Source: Capitella teleta (taxonomy: Eukaryota > Annelida > Polychaeta > Capitellidae). Taken from it: DNA of 64,000 nucleotides. Below, in pieces: positions 11,014-25,241 of the stretch (positions are counted from its first letter, which is position 1; each line of letters begins with the position of its first letter). Made by a program: the position numbers and the translations under genes. Location: the NCBI GenBank assembly GCA_000328365.1, contig KB310412.1:4516-68515 (forward strand), written 5' to 3'. The notes below the pieces were generated by a model, which saw only the letters and a program-made list of their open reading frames with translations, made no database searches and was not told the origin of the DNA.

Positions 11014-11253
11014 ATGGGATGCAGTCGACAGAACACTTTGTCAGTTTTGGCCGCGTTCTCTTTGCCTTTTGTCGTCATTCAACTGCAAATTTTTTTTGAG
11101 ATTCGCTTGACGGGCAACATCAGTGTTCGAGAGCATGGTCAACATCCGAAAAAGATGAATGAGGATTTGCGTCGCCGACGGATTCGATTTGTGTCTCAAT
11201 TAGATGCATCACTTGTAGCAATAGATCGGCCTCTGCAACAATTGCATCTATAA
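11014..11253 (+). CDS. Candidate first exon, type II membrane-protein N-terminus, unrecognised
   Basis: The ATG has A at -3 and G at +4. The 79-residue frame opens with a short polar segment and then a hydrophobic stretch at residues about 9-27 (LSVLAAFSLPFVVIQLQIFF). A basic juxtamembrane region follows (MNEDLRRRRIRF). A signal anchor with a lumenal stem is the usual N-terminus of Golgi glycosyl- or sulfotransferases, but no catalytic domain follows in the window. A donor-like CTT|GTAGCA occurs near 11213, so the true exon could end there. One N-glycosylation sequon (NIS) is present. The frame extends upstream of this ATG, so the start is uncertain. This is a weak call. Confidence 0.27.
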   Translation: MGCSRQNTLSVLAAFSLPFVVIQLQIFFEIRLTGNISVREHGQHPKKMNEDLRRRRIRFVSQLDASLVAIDRPLQQLHL

Positions 11254-14200
11254 GTGCGCGCGACACGCTCTATAGGCCTGTGCTTAATCCACGTGAAAGC
11301 CTCCACAAATATATAGGTCCTACATTTGTGATAGATCTATACATTATATATTATTGCCTGTATGAGTGTATGCAGTTACGCATGCGTGTGCTATACTGCA
11401 TAATTGTGAGCTATCGTAGATGACCGAGATAACTATATGCAGTCACCATGCCCTATGGTTAAGCATTTTATGTTGTCGATCGAGGATAATTCTGCTCACT
11501 GCACTTACGTGCTTCCCTCTAGGTGACTGTGGTGCCCTACGGTGAGGCCTACATATATACATATACATATACGGTATTCTACATACACCATTGATTATGA
11601 ATAGTCACACAAATGAAGAGAACGCCAAGGAAGCAATGTAATAGGCAAAGAAATCACACTGGTACATTAGTATACTGTATTATACATCATAATTATATAC
11701 ATCATATTTAATCGCTTTAATTTAAAGGGATATTTAACTAAATAAAAACACCAGTGCAATGATAACTCTGGTCAGTGATTGAAAATTTAAAATCGATCCT
11801 TAATATCACACTGAACTTTTATGAAATACCAATAGGCCAATATTGCTTCACACAAATGCGTGTCCGTGGTTCTCACGTGTCGTATTGGGAAAATCATAGC
11901 TTCCAATAAATCATTCACTAGAAAGGCTTCTATACATTCAGGTCAAATTTCAGCGTTCTAAACCAACCGTGGGCCGCATCTTATGACCCTCGTATCAGTG
12001 CTCTCGTATACAGCACCTTGGTTGGACTACCAGCTTCTGCTGCTGCCTGCTGCAATGACATGGCAAAGTACAGCAACAGAAGTTAAAGTTAAGTCTTCCT
12101 GACTAGAAAATATTTTATACACTCCATTATGGGATCCATACAAAGTATCACCAATGATCTTAGATATGGGTTCAACAAGTCTCCTATAACAGAGAAGGCA
12201 TGTCGGCGCTGTCTGTAAATGTACATTGATTACATGATTCCTCTGTTCACCAGTCATGCAGCCCCAATGTAGTAATTGGCGTCACCATGGGACTCGATAA
12301 TTACATTACAATGTTGCATTCACCATCTCTCGCATAACCTTACTGATTGACATGTTAATTTCAGGTGGCTGGCGTGCCAGCGGCCGAAAAGCCATTACTG
12401 TTTAATCTTTTCTTTGATTTTTTCACCACAATATATATGTTTTTGTTTGTCTGTCTATATTTACACACTTAAATCTTCTCTGGATGCCCTGAAAAGCGCG
12501 TGCATGGGCATGCTACAAGTCTGTGAACAAGTACAATCCTGGGTATGCCTCCCATTGTGTGGAGCTTCGAGGAAGCGGCTTGAATTCTATGCAGTTCTCC
12601 CGGGACTTGCAAGCCATTTGGGATCCGGTTACCACCCAGGAAACGTTTTATTTCGGAGATCAAGAACGGGGCTCCGTCTAGCGAGGGCACAGCCTTTTGT
12701 CTTCCATAACCTTTAACCCTCATTCTGATTGGATGACAAGCAGAGAGGAAATAACTTCAGATGAAATCACAAACATCAAACGAAAACGCTCTCTCAGCAG
12801 ATGCATATCGCAGAGTCATCATCACGTTTGTAAGCACAGTTCTGCGAAGACTGACAAGAAATATGAATTTTCAGAAGGAAATCGGATTTCTTGTTCTCCA
12901 TTCCTTATGTGGTAATGCTGTTTTAGGGTTGCATTCAGTTGGAAAATGGTGAATGCATAACAGAGAGCTTATTTTGCAATCAAATATAGCATGGTGCGCA
13001 TATCCACGTGTATAATTTTCTTTCGAAAATGATGAACAATCGCAAGTCAATCGTTCATCAAATGCAATTTGATCCTAAATTGTTAAAGGTCATTAAGGGT
13101 TAGATATCGCACCAATTATTTGACTTATCTGGCGCAATGTATCAACCATATGAACTATCAGCGGCTGATTACAGCCAAATCCAAATATCTTGTGGAATTA
13201 GAAGTATTTAGAAGATATTTTGTGACTAGAAAAGGCGAAAAAGGGAAATATTTCCGTTCGCTTGCTTCATTTATATGAGATCAAACCTCTCATTTATCTC
13301 AACAGTCTCAATTTCCATTTCCCTGTCAATATTGACATTCGGTAAACCAGGCCCATTTCATATAATCATGCAGCCTCACAGATGATGACGACGTCATTTT
13401 GCCAATCGGGTAATTCAAGCACGGCACGTGTGTCCAACGGCTAAAGCTGGAATCCCCCTGAGGTGTGAGAGAAATACTCAAAGAACGTACTTTGCATAAG
13501 AAAGGTCGATGAATAGGTTCACGGCTTAATGCCAATGATGTCGTATGTATACGAAAAGCACACTTGGCGCAAAAACTATGAATTTCACGCTCCCGGGATC
13601 CGAACACGACAAGAGATTATACTCTGATGAAAGGAATGAAGCATTTCATTATATTCAGGAAGCGTGCAAGTGTATACGAGAGACCATGATGGAGCACAGT
13701 GTTTCTTGTCAGAAATCTCCAACCAATCATGATTTTTTTTCTTCTCTTCTTTCGTTTGGCATTCTTTTCGAAGGTCTCTACGTGGCTGTAAACAAGCTAT
13801 TGTTCACCCAACCACAATGTCCTGCCAATTTATGATTTACCGCTTATAACTTTTAAGCATTGATTGTGGATTAAATTGTTTTATCTTGTTTTTACACGTA
13901 TATAATACGCATCTGAAGCATTGTATCGCATCCGAAGATATAATTTCTTTGTGGCTATATGAATATAGGTGGTGATTCCATATTAGTTTGCTGAAAGTTG
14001 ATACATCGAGACATGAAAAGGAGGGTTTCTTGGCTAAAAAGAGTCATGATTATATATTATTTCAAACGACAGAGTAGTTCAATGGGCAAATTTCACTAAC
14101 GTATTTTACAATAGCATTTGTCGAATTAATTTTTTTTTTAAGAACGTAAAGAAACGGAGTAACAACTGTAAATCAAAATTTAAACAGTCCATGACAAGAT

Positions 14201-17200
14201 GAATCAATTTTGAATGGGAACGAGGGTGCAGAAATATTAAGTGTCGAGTGTAAAGTCTTTAAGTGCGTGCTAAGGGTTCAATATATTCATTCTGTAAATT
14301 CCACAAAGGGCTATCATAAAAAAGAAATGCAATATGACGAAAAAACTGATTTGCGTTTGTGTGAAGAACAATGTTTAAATTGTGACGTAATGATATTCGT
14401 TCGTAATATAATATCTTTAAAAGCTTTGACTGTATAATAGCTATTATAATTGAAACCGACACATGAGCCTAAATAAATGAATTGGGGCTTGACAGGAATA
14501 TGATTATGGCATAGAAAAAGATTGATTATATTATTATATTATTATTATATTATATGATAATACTTTTGTATAAATTAAGAATAATTCTGCATTGTAAGTG
14601 TTGCTATAGAAACTATCTGGCGGAATTATTTGCATCGGAAGTGCGTTTTGGCTGAAGTCAGTCTACTGCGTCAGTACAAGGCTGCGTCTATTTTCATGCG
14701 TTGATGAAAGAATAAATGTAAATATAACCTTTAAATGCTCATAATTATAGGTTATTACACAAATCTGTCAAGCAAGTACTTGTTCAGTTTGCTTCCCTGA
14801 ATATTTTTATCAACGGTCGCCCATGTGAATCCACTGTTAGAAAATTCATTCACTGACTCAATTACCCACCATTGTCTAAATTCCAAGTTGGTCGCAAATC
14901 CTCTGAGGAAAACAGCCTCTCATTTTACCATTAAATGAGTATCGAGAGCCGAGCTGGCATTATGCGCACTTGCATAAAAGTGCAGGTCGTAAATCGAGGT
15001 TGCTTGAACGTCGCATTACCTGCATCTTTGTTCGATAATCCCCCGTCTCCGCATTACATCATTGGTTAGGAGTCCGGAGGGATTTGCTGTGTATGCTAAT
15101 TGAGCCTCGTTTATATCTTTTCTTGAGCGCTGTATGCGGTAATTTCTATGTTAATTGTAATCGTCGTGAAATTGGCTTGCGTCGTGGTCAATACAGTGCA
15201 AACTCGAGACTCTCTGCGGAACTTTGTTATCTAAAGCGGTGTAACAGCATCGTTAATCAGAGCTATTCTACTGAGCCTTAACATATCAAAAACTCATTCA
15301 ATATAATATTCATTCAATAATACTTACAGAAAAGTTAAATTAAACACTAAAATACAGGATAAATTAATAGAAACGGTACCGACTAACCACCTTTTGTGGA
15401 TTAAAAATAAGAAACCGGGGTCTTCCCGGGGTCAATCATATTCTTTGCATCAGTAAAAACTATCAATATCAATAGGAATAATGAGAAAAGTGGCTTAAGT
15501 TATGTAATAGAGACATATTGCGAACCCTGCACTACGCATTTATCTACATCATTGTTTTGAAGCGTCACCCCCGAACTATAACTTCTTGTGTTTAAAGAGA
15601 AGAAAGAGAATATATATATTCTTTTCTGTTCTTATTTGTTTTCTGTTCTCAATCCCGTTCCTCATTACATTTCATTGAACATAACTCAGACGAAAAAAAG
15701 GAGTTCATTCCCCCCTCGCCATTGGATTCTCCTTTTCTTCATACGTTACGTTTTTGTCATGAGAATCAATAAAACGATTATTAAAATTATTTAAAAAATG
15801 AAATATTCAAATTAATTAGGATATGCTTTTTCCGATGATACCTTTGATAACACGGACAGGGTTATTGCTGTCCATAATAGATCCAGAGACTACACAATAT
15901 TAAAGCCAGTTGCAAAAGAGCCACCGCAGGAAGATGTGACCACAGATTCGATCACAACGCATATGTTGTACGAAATGAACTGTGATACTCCTCCAGCCTT
16001 TTTCTTCCAGCTTTTTTACAGGGTGTTGGCTTCTGATAGATTGCTGCCTTCCATGACATCGAATCATGCATCTTTCATTACATAAGGAGACTACATGGCG
16101 TACATGTGTATAAGTAATTGATCGGAAAATGATAGTACATGTATATTAATAATAGTATAGAATGCTACACATGCTGATGGGAACCGCATGTATTTTGGTT
16201 CCATTATTTGGTTTCTACTGAATAATATTTCAACCGAAAGATTCCAATGGAATTATTTCATAAACGAAGTATGCTCGGAAACCCATTGCGGTGTTGTGCT
16301 GTCTCGACAGGATGGGATGAGTTTTCGCCTCACTGGCTATCTCAATCCCCTCGGGGAAGAGAAACAAAAAAGTGGGAGACTTTACAGACTCTCTCTTCAT
16401 TCTTCATTCCACATCATGTCGTCGAGATTAAACACAGAGCTTTGATCTCAATACGCAATTCTCAGATCATGCTGTGGAAACCTCTACGCGGATATACTTA
16501 CAAGTGTTGGAGGAATTCCTGTGAGGACGGTACCAATAGTCTCTAGCGATTATTTGTAATGCCCATTGAGAGTATTGATATATGCATTATTACATTAATT
16601 TAAAATCGGCAATGCTACACAGGAGGTATCTTCATTGTATTAGGGTCCTATGCGTTTATTTTAAATGTTTATATGCATGGTGGAAGACCATTATGCCAAC
16701 TAAAAAACTAATCCCGAATAGGTTTATGAGACAAGTCTTGAATTTGAGCTGGAAAAGCTTCCATGTGAAATTGATTCCTACAGGCACAATGAATCTATTC
16801 AGCATTCCATTACATCGAACAAGATCAATGTGGTCTAAAGTGTAGCATGCAATAAAGCCATCGCTTGGCACCCGCGAGATCCATGCTGCAAATTCGGACG
16901 GATTGCTTTGATATTTCATCACAGCTGTATGATTCGTGAAATGACACGTACGATGTAGCCTGTCATCCTTCACCTTGTCTCTAGTGGATTAATAACGTAC
17001 TACCCACTGTGTGATCTTGTATGCTTCTTAGAGTTCCAAGCGAAGGAGTCGAATTTCGACGTTTTGTGTTAAGGGTGTACAGGTCAACCGTGTGTGCTTA
17101 TGACGCCGTGGCATTGATTCACGATCGAATGAATGTTCGTCGACATCGACAGCAGTGTTTGACAGATCGCCACATTCTTCATTCTCCACCACATCTGTTC

Positions 17201-18517
17201 CCTTTATGGCATTGACAGCCGTAAGTGCCAATGTTTATTGTCACTTACTGTTTCAAGTGCACACAACGACAATGTCGTAGGTGTTATTCAATGCATTGAC
17301 ATATTAAGCTCTGAAATCTTGCCATGCGTGCATTGATGTTTTGATTTCACTATAGCCTATTGCCTATAGCCTCATAACCCACGGGTGGCTTACATAACTA
17401 TTCACTAATATGCAGGCATACATCCTATGTTAACAGTCACTAATATCCCGCTCCATTTTGCGAGATGTTCAACATGGACACCTCCAAACATCAGTGAAAT
17501 AGACACGTAAATTGTCCATTACGACTTGCACGCCGATCACAGATGGAAGCCCCTTGGGAGCGATGCAAAGAAGACCTCCTTCTATCGGTTCTAATGCACA
17601 TTTGCTGTCTGGCTGGTCATTGAAATGGTCAAAATGGTGTTATCGAGTGACCGCCCTTCGTTCTTCAAGGCTGTGAAGAGCGTGGAACACAAGAAGTCAT
17701 TTCCATCAAGTCTCTTCATCCCAACATCAGATTGGTCATTCAGAATTCGAGGTACATTTGCTTGGCCGGATGTCGGATGTCATTGAGGTGTCAGAATTCG
17801 AAATTCCTCCGAAATATATTATGATATTTCTTTCCCTTTGATATTCTCTTCGGAATTAAAAATGCTATAATTCCTTAGCCTACCTTAATTTCAACGATAG
17901 AGGTACAGTATGCATGTATTCAGCGTGGTCCATGGACTGTTTCAAAAGAACACAAAGTCTTATTTCTGAGTCTGTACAACTTGTGAAAACATGAAATGAA
18001 TATAAGCAAATTATTAAATGTCTGCTTGTCAAGTGTGATTTTCATCTTCCCAGTCAGCAATGGGACCTAATATCGAGACAGTTTTGTAGTTTTCATCATC
18101 AGCAGACGCTAAATTGACATTCAGCTATAAAAAAGTTCATCTTTGTTCTTCTGGAACGACCATTGGATCCCCACGGAAACAACCGTCACGAATCACTTCA
18201 TTAGAATTCCGGAATCTGCTGACATTACATCCACACAATTCGGAAGGTCTGCGACGGCAAAACCAAGACAAAGCAACGCACAGGGCGGGGGAATTACTCC
18301 TGTGTTTCAATGCATCCATTACGCGTATCAATTACAAATTATTTTTGCCAGCACAAAGGATTCATTCACAACAGACACACGCCTATCCCTGCATTGTTTC
18401 AGATAATGCTTCCTAATGCACTGATGGCAATTAAAGAACAGGTGGTGAGAAGACCCAACCGGGTTAATTGTAAGATATATATATTGCGCGGTGGGTCCAA
18501 TTGATCGAATCCCGTAC
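11254..18517. other. Long gene-poor, repeat-poor stretch
   Basis: About 7 kb with no domain-bearing frame, recognisable transposon or RNA gene. Short open frames (e.g. 12469-12723 and 13545-13835) show no motif. A TTA/ATT microsatellite lies at about 14521-14560. The DNA is mostly unique-looking and moderately AT-rich, as in regulatory intergenic DNA. Confidence 0.5.
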
Positions 18518-18783
18518 TTGCTCCAGGGTTTCCATGTCATGCGCTGATAGAGGGAGATTTAAGCCAGGCACGAGCCCTTTACTTGGCATTCGTTTCTTTG
18601 CTTGTGACGATGCTGGCGTCTGTTTCCCTGGAGTGAGATCATGCAGCCTCTGATAGCGTCCCTCTGATGGATAATCGAGTTGGGAAGCAAGGCTAAGTGA
18701 GTCTCTCTCGGTTGATTCGTATTCTGCCCCGTGTGCTTGTCTTATTGCATTGTATTCTTGGTACACGCGTATATTGTTATTCT
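18518..18783 (-). CDS. Candidate internal coding exon, unrecognised
   Basis: It is bounded by an acceptor (GCATACAG before 18783) and a donor (GAGCAA|GTACGG at 18518). It is 266 nt long and open in one frame (phase 1 in, phase 0 out). The encoded 88 residues are hydrophilic and rich in Ser, Gln, Tyr and Lys. They include VYQEYNAIRQAHG, ERDSLSLASQLDYPSEG and KGLVPGLNLPLSAHD, and look like a cytoplasmic tail or linker region. No partner exon in compatible phase could be found within a few kb on either side, and I do not recognise the family. Confidence 0.35.
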
Positions 18784-20859
18784 CTGTATGCATATAATGT
18801 AATTGCAAAAATTAAAAAAAAAACAAAACAAGTGCAGTCTATTTAACAGAATGAAAATACCCCAGGCTACCCATAAAAGACCACGCGGGATCTGTTGATA
18901 TACGATTATCTTACCGGGCACAGCATAGTAGATCGTCCTTTTCTCGTCTTACCCTTAGCTGGTTTGTAAAATATTATCATTCTGAGTCAAACTGATCTCC
19001 CGTAAGTAATTTACACCCCTGTGTAGGCCTTGCAATTGGCCATACATCCAAATGCGACTGCACCACCATTTGGATTTATGCATTAATCATTTGGCTGCTT
19101 TTGGAGCGAAAGAAATGCCCTCAAATGTGGACTAATGAACGGTCAGCGTCGCGCCTCGTATCTCTTGGCTTATGAGCCATTCTAATGCTGCGTCATCAGT
19201 CTTCATCCCTGGCGTCTAAAACCGCATTACCATGCATCAAGCCGACTCTACATCTTCAAAATGTTCTTTGATCAACCAGGGAATATAATAGCTCTTCTCT
19301 TACTCTGATTGATCGCTCATGGCTGTACAGTGCAGTGTGGGTAAATGCGCGCTTAAAACTTTTCTCACTTTTAAACATTCGCATGCTTTTGAAGCAGTTT
19401 TATACATAAAGTCATAGAGGGTAGGAACCAAAAATAATGAGTGGTAATTACCGATATAGAGAGTTAGTGACAACTTATATCCATATAATTGTGGTTTTAA
19501 GAGTCTAGTGCAATGTTGGCTCTTAAGCCTGCTCTTGCATATAATCTTCAACAAGTCCTGTATTCATCATACAATTAGCTAGCGCACGAATAGCAGATTA
19601 ACCACCCTAATCTCGCCATTTCATGTAGATGTCGTCGTAATGTCTATCGAGGTCGTCGAGCAGATGACGTAATACCCTCGACATTTGCCCTTTGGTTGCG
19701 CAATCTTCTTATAGCATGAATAGTTCTTTCATTGTGGCTCACTGCAAACAGTTGCTGAGCTACAGAGTCGCGTTCCCTAGCAACGCACAGCGACCCTCTT
19801 TCTAAAAGTAGAATTTCTTTCGCAAATACTTGAGCACAGGCAGAGCAAACAGCTGCCCTCTTCGCAGAACGGGCGCTCAATTCACTCGACTTTGCGTCTC
19901 GTCATCTGACTCCCTAGCTTACGTGCTCTTCAGGTTTTTATGCGAGCATCCCAAAAGGTCTACTTTTATCAAATAAGCTCATGTGTTGCTCTCCTCCTTC
20001 AAGAGCTCAGTTTCATCTCGCCTCCGAACACTGGCGAATGGATCAATCAAGACTCTTAAGATCACACCAGCTTCTGATACCAATATAATGACGTCATGCT
20101 CAGTCAAATTTGCATTTCTATAGCAAGGAATATTGAATCAGTTCCGCTGCCATGGCAACATATTTGACGCGAAACCGACATAAATCGCGCAGATTTTTAG
20201 AAATACAACGAACATTGAGAACAAACTCGACAGCCGACATGAAGGCAGAGTGAGCGAAATCTCACACCAAATTGGTTAATACAGGCGATGAAGATTGATG
20301 CTTCGTTCTAAGTAATTGCGCTTCTTTGATCTAATATGAAACTCACCCCTGTGGAACCAAAACAAGAAAAAACAACAAAGAATAGAGTGACAAAGAGAAA
20401 TCCTAATTTAATACTGTCAAGGGGTGAAGCTACCTTGTTCCATGGAAGACACGTCTTTCGCAGAATTCTTCACAACAGAGTTGACCCTTTGACCCCTTCT
20501 GGATCCTTCCAATCACGTGTCAATCAAACAGCCAATCACAGTGCGAGCATTGTTAGTCTAAGAGTAATCTTCGCTGATTCAGGTATTTGGGAGAGTATTC
20601 TTGCTTGAAATTACCTCTCAAAAAGTCACGCCTTCGCTAATCTGTATTTGTCTTGAGATGGGCACATCTTTCAAAAACTGAGGGGATATAGTGGACGGTG
20701 AATACTGGTATGATGTGCTTATTTGGCGACAGGCAGATCTACTGTCACATGTAGACTGTGGAGCAATTCTAAATTTACGAGGAGAAGAAAAGGTTAGTTT
20801 TATTGTGATGTATTTAGATTAAAAAACCGCCAAGCCATATAATATTAGCGTTTCCCGAT

Positions 20860-20862
<3 letters not shown>

Positions 20863-20893
<31 letters not shown>
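20863..20893. repeat. Homopolymer T run, 31 bp
   Basis: Thirty-one consecutive T residues. It could be the oligo(A) tail of an antisense retrotransposed sequence, but no element body is recognisable beside it. Confidence 0.8.
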
Positions 20894-20895
<2 letters not shown>

Positions 20896-23800
20896 GCTAA
20901 CGATGCAAGAACGAGGCATTGACTGTGAATTTCAGAATTGATAAAGGAGTATGTTTTATCTTCTCGCCAAGTATAGCTCTTACTGCGCGTCTCGTAATCA
21001 GGAGATATCAATTGAATCTACGAAATGAGGGTTCAATAGTTCCATTGGATTAGAAGTTGAATTGTGGTAACGTTAGAAAAGCATACCAAGATACCAGTGA
21101 TATTTGAGTTGCCTATAGGCGTGTTGCATTCACGCATACATGCATTCAATGTTCCTATTTGGACCTGAAAGTTTTGAGTGACCCATATAACTAGTGATTA
21201 CACTTGAATGCCTAGATTTATGCCTCTGTAGCATATACAATGATTCACTCTGTGTTGAGCACCGTGCTGTTGGGGTGTCGGATGGCCGCTGTGTATATTG
21301 CACTTTAGAATACTTTGCCACACTGATGCTAATTGTGAAATTAGCAAATTAACACAGGTACCATTACCCTTTGAACCTATGCTATAAATAGCATAGCATT
21401 GGCTTCCGGAGCCATAAAAATCCCCTTTAGATTGGAAACGGATAGGTTCCTGTGATCTGTTGATCCCGCCCGCACTGAACCATTAGCAGGGCATTGTTGG
21501 TGCGCAGATCGGTTTCCCATGCTGTTGAGGCATTCAGACTTCTGCGTGACAAAAATCATGGCGTCGTAGGCTTTAATTGAAATCTGGTGTCAGCAGAAGG
21601 GAAGTCTGCGAGCCAAGCATTGCTGCAAATGAAGCACTCTATCACCGAGTACCGGCGTATCACCATTACGCTGGCTTTGTAGAAAACTCGCTTGCATTAA
21701 TGGATAGTTGCAACCTTGTCTTTAAGTCCTTATTTCACCCCTTTTTATGCTGGCGTAGTAGCTCCTTATTCCATATTAATCTCATCTGTCTAATGAAATA
21801 ACAATGAAGCAGGATTCGATTTCGCTTCACTCAATAATCTGCCCATTCTACTGTGGCGCTATTTAACCCGTAATCGCATTAAACGCTGACGCTAAAGACG
21901 AGATGAAACACTGGCGTCGATGCCAGCCACAGGCTCCCTTCTTTGTACTCCTCGCAATGCGAATAGACGACAATTGCGCGGATTGTGTTCAGCCCATAGC
22001 TGCGGCGGCTGAGCAGGGTACGGTGTTCTATCTTCGTGAGATGCCTCGTTGAGCTTTCATCAGCGGAATCAATGCATGAAATGAAGCGGAGGCAGGTGGC
22101 CGCTGATGCTATCCAAGATTGCCCATTTCAGATGACCACACCACAATGAATAACAATGCCACACAGTCTGCACTTGTCTCACGTATGCAACGGCAGAAAC
22201 CGCGATGTCGTTGGACCTTCCTTTCGCCCATTTGCTCCAGTCCTATGCACCACACAATAACACAATCTTGGTATTTTGGGGAAGGTCTGTGTTTACTGTT
22301 TACGCGACCATCCCTCACGAGATCAAGTGCACAGTGACTTTTTGTTGTGGTAAGGTTCGCTGCATTCAGCACTCAACAGGTTAATAATTAATCATATTTA
22401 CTAACAATGAGCATTGATCTGCTGATTAAAATTAAAAGTTATAATATATGCCCGAATTTTACAACCAACATAAATCCTGAGACAAATCAATCATTCAATT
22501 TCATTTCTCCGTGCCAGTCGATTCGACCAAAGCATGCAAGTGGCTGATCACCGTGAATTACAGCAAGGCAAATACTTATAACTTTATTCAACGTTCAGCC
22601 ATAATATGACACATACCACAGAATTTCCATCGAACCAACACTTCCCACCAAGTAGCCTGTATACACTAAAGTGAATTCGGGGCACGAGTCGAGTGCTCTG
22701 AACCTGAAGCGTTGTGCGGTTGACTGGGCGTCAATGGCACCCCAAGTCTCAATCGCCCTTCGCACAGACCGCGTACATTGCTCAATCTCAACCGTTGTTG
22801 CCAAATCCTATAAAAAGGCTTGTTGTGATTGGCACCCTGTTCTGCTATATATTGATATGTCCACTTATTCTGTGGTCATATTTCAAAGTGGATGCACTGT
22901 CATTGTCTTTTGATAGGAATCACGGGTAATATCGAGGCAGGAGCGTATTGAGTGCATTTTGGCCATTGGTCATTGCTTATCAGAAAAGGACCTCGCAGCA
23001 TTCGGGCCATCCTGATGCACTGAGCTGTGGCTGTCCTCGTGCAGTACGCTTTTTGCGAGGAGCAGGGGGCAACAGGGAGCCCCTTCTTGATCTGCAATGA
23101 TGGCAGCAACCAGCTGTACTGGCATTAAGTAATAAACAAATCGGCACTGGGTGATGGCCCCCAAGGGAATGCTCAGGAGGGAATCACGGCTTAGCTTATG
23201 CGGAGAATTGCATGGGGTGAGAGTATGGTAAGAAATGGGTCAATTCGGTTCAAAGAGGTAACCAAAACACTTAACGTAACATATTCAAGGATATCTAGTG
23301 TATGTAGCAGAATAGGCAATATATTATTACCCAGCAATAATATGGATAAATGAATCACTGGAACTCATATACAAAGGGGATTTGTGGAAGTATTTTCAAG
23401 GTTGCCACGGAAGCACAATGCTAGTCTCGTCTCATCCAATGAGACACCGCTCCAGATTGATTGTGACTGTCTACCAATGTCCATGCAAATTAGGTCACCA
23501 GTGAGACACAGCTTTAGAATCAGCCGTCTGACCTTCAAAGACCTGCTTCTACTTAGGTAAATCAACTCTGGCCAAGGTCTCTGGTTATTGTGTAGCCAAT
23601 TGTTTGTGTAGACCTTTAAATGACGTGGCATTCTTTGACACAGAGAGCCGTTCCATGTGTTAATAGTGTAATTAGTCGTTTTGTATTTATAATTAACGCA
23701 ATATTCTTTGATAACTAAATCAGCCATATTTAGAGGGGGAAAAAACATTAAACAAATAAAAAATGCAAATAAAAAAGAAAGAGTGAGTGAGAGGGTGAGA

Positions 23801-25213
23801 GATATTTCAAAACCTGGTGATATCTAAATGAAGCGGAATTATGTTGATACACCGTATTACTGCTATACATCTATTCAATTATGGTTTTGGATTTCAGAAT
23901 CAATTTCGCTCTATTTGATCAATACATCGCGGCGCAGCATACCGATTTCCAACAGCAGTTTGCTTCTGTGGCAACATGATTGTCGTGATCGTCTTGGCAT
24001 GCTTGGACACTAGGGGCTGTACCGTGTCTTGTTCTACGTGCATGCACTTATGTTTCATTGACAGTGCTTGGATACTATATGAGATTATTGTTTAAACCAC
24101 GCGTTTACGTGCAACCATACCTTAGAAGCAAAACTATTTCCTGAAAACAGCTAGCAACTGACAACATGGCAGTTCACTCTGTTGCACGTCCATCTAGACC
24201 TACCAAAAACTGAACTAACATCACGAACAGACTCCTCTATCCGTTCCGAGAACAGTCAATGATGCAAGCAGCAAAGCACAATGACGCACTCTAAGGGAGC
24301 AAACATTGACATACACATTGATTGCATCAATAACAGCAAAGAACAGATCACAAGGGTTGGAATGGCAGGTGTTCGAATATAAGATTGGGAGGAAATTGCC
24401 AGCGTACTCCAGAGCATGTCCCATCAGGATATTACATTGCATGCCACAACTGCACCTGTATGTTTTTATATGTAGGGCGCAGTTGTGAGTGTTAGCCAGC
24501 AGTGCATTAACCGTCGGCGTTAGATTATTCAGTTCTTGCTTAAGCATTACAAATTAACCTGTCACACGTGCCATTTATTCTTTCTATTGATTTAGAGTCC
24601 GATATTTTTTTGCAGACAATCTTTCTTATTGTCCTTTGCCATAGCGACTTCACGTCATTAGGATCAGCTACTATTCTTAGTGCGGTATCTGTATCAAAGC
24701 TTTGAAATATGTATCTCTGTTTTCAGAAATCTTCCTGAATTCAAACTCGACATTGAGGGATGATTTTTAAGGGTATATATTTTGATCAAGGTTTTGCGAG
24801 GTTTATATGCTTTTGCTCCAAAAACCCAAGCTATAGGAAATGATAGAAAAACACACAAAGAACTGAGCAGCCCCATTATATGCACTGAATTCGGATTAAA
24901 GCATTCAACAATACTTTCATAGAAGTGCGCCATTTCTACAATACCTTACATTAGGCCGACCCACTTGTCCTGACACTTAAGTCGATGCAATTCTATTATT
25001 ATCCCACACAAAATTACCCATGACGTCCATTGCAGTGTGTTGATATCTCATGTATGCAGATTGAATTTCCTGTGCTTCGTCCTACGCGGTCAGTCTCCCT
25101 TTTTGCTTCCACCCATTCATCATAGAAAGCATTGAAACGAGTCATTCATCATGTTCACTGAGATTTCTAGGTTGGAATACCACATGGGGGTTAACTGCCT
25201 CGAGTACCCCGTA

Positions 25214-25241
25214 CGCATAGCTTGGGTTACTAAGCTATGCG
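25214..25241. other. Perfect 10-bp hairpin with 8-nt loop
   Basis: CGCATAGCTT (25214-25223) and AAGCTATGCG (25232-25241) pair perfectly around GGGTTACT. There is no T-run behind it and no gene beside it; the function is unknown. Confidence 0.5.

Noticed and set aside
18915-18958. 44-nt micro-exon upstream (minus strand) of the candidate exon at 18783
   Set aside because: It has acceptor- and donor-like ends, but the only phase that would join it to the 18783 exon starts with an in-frame TAA.
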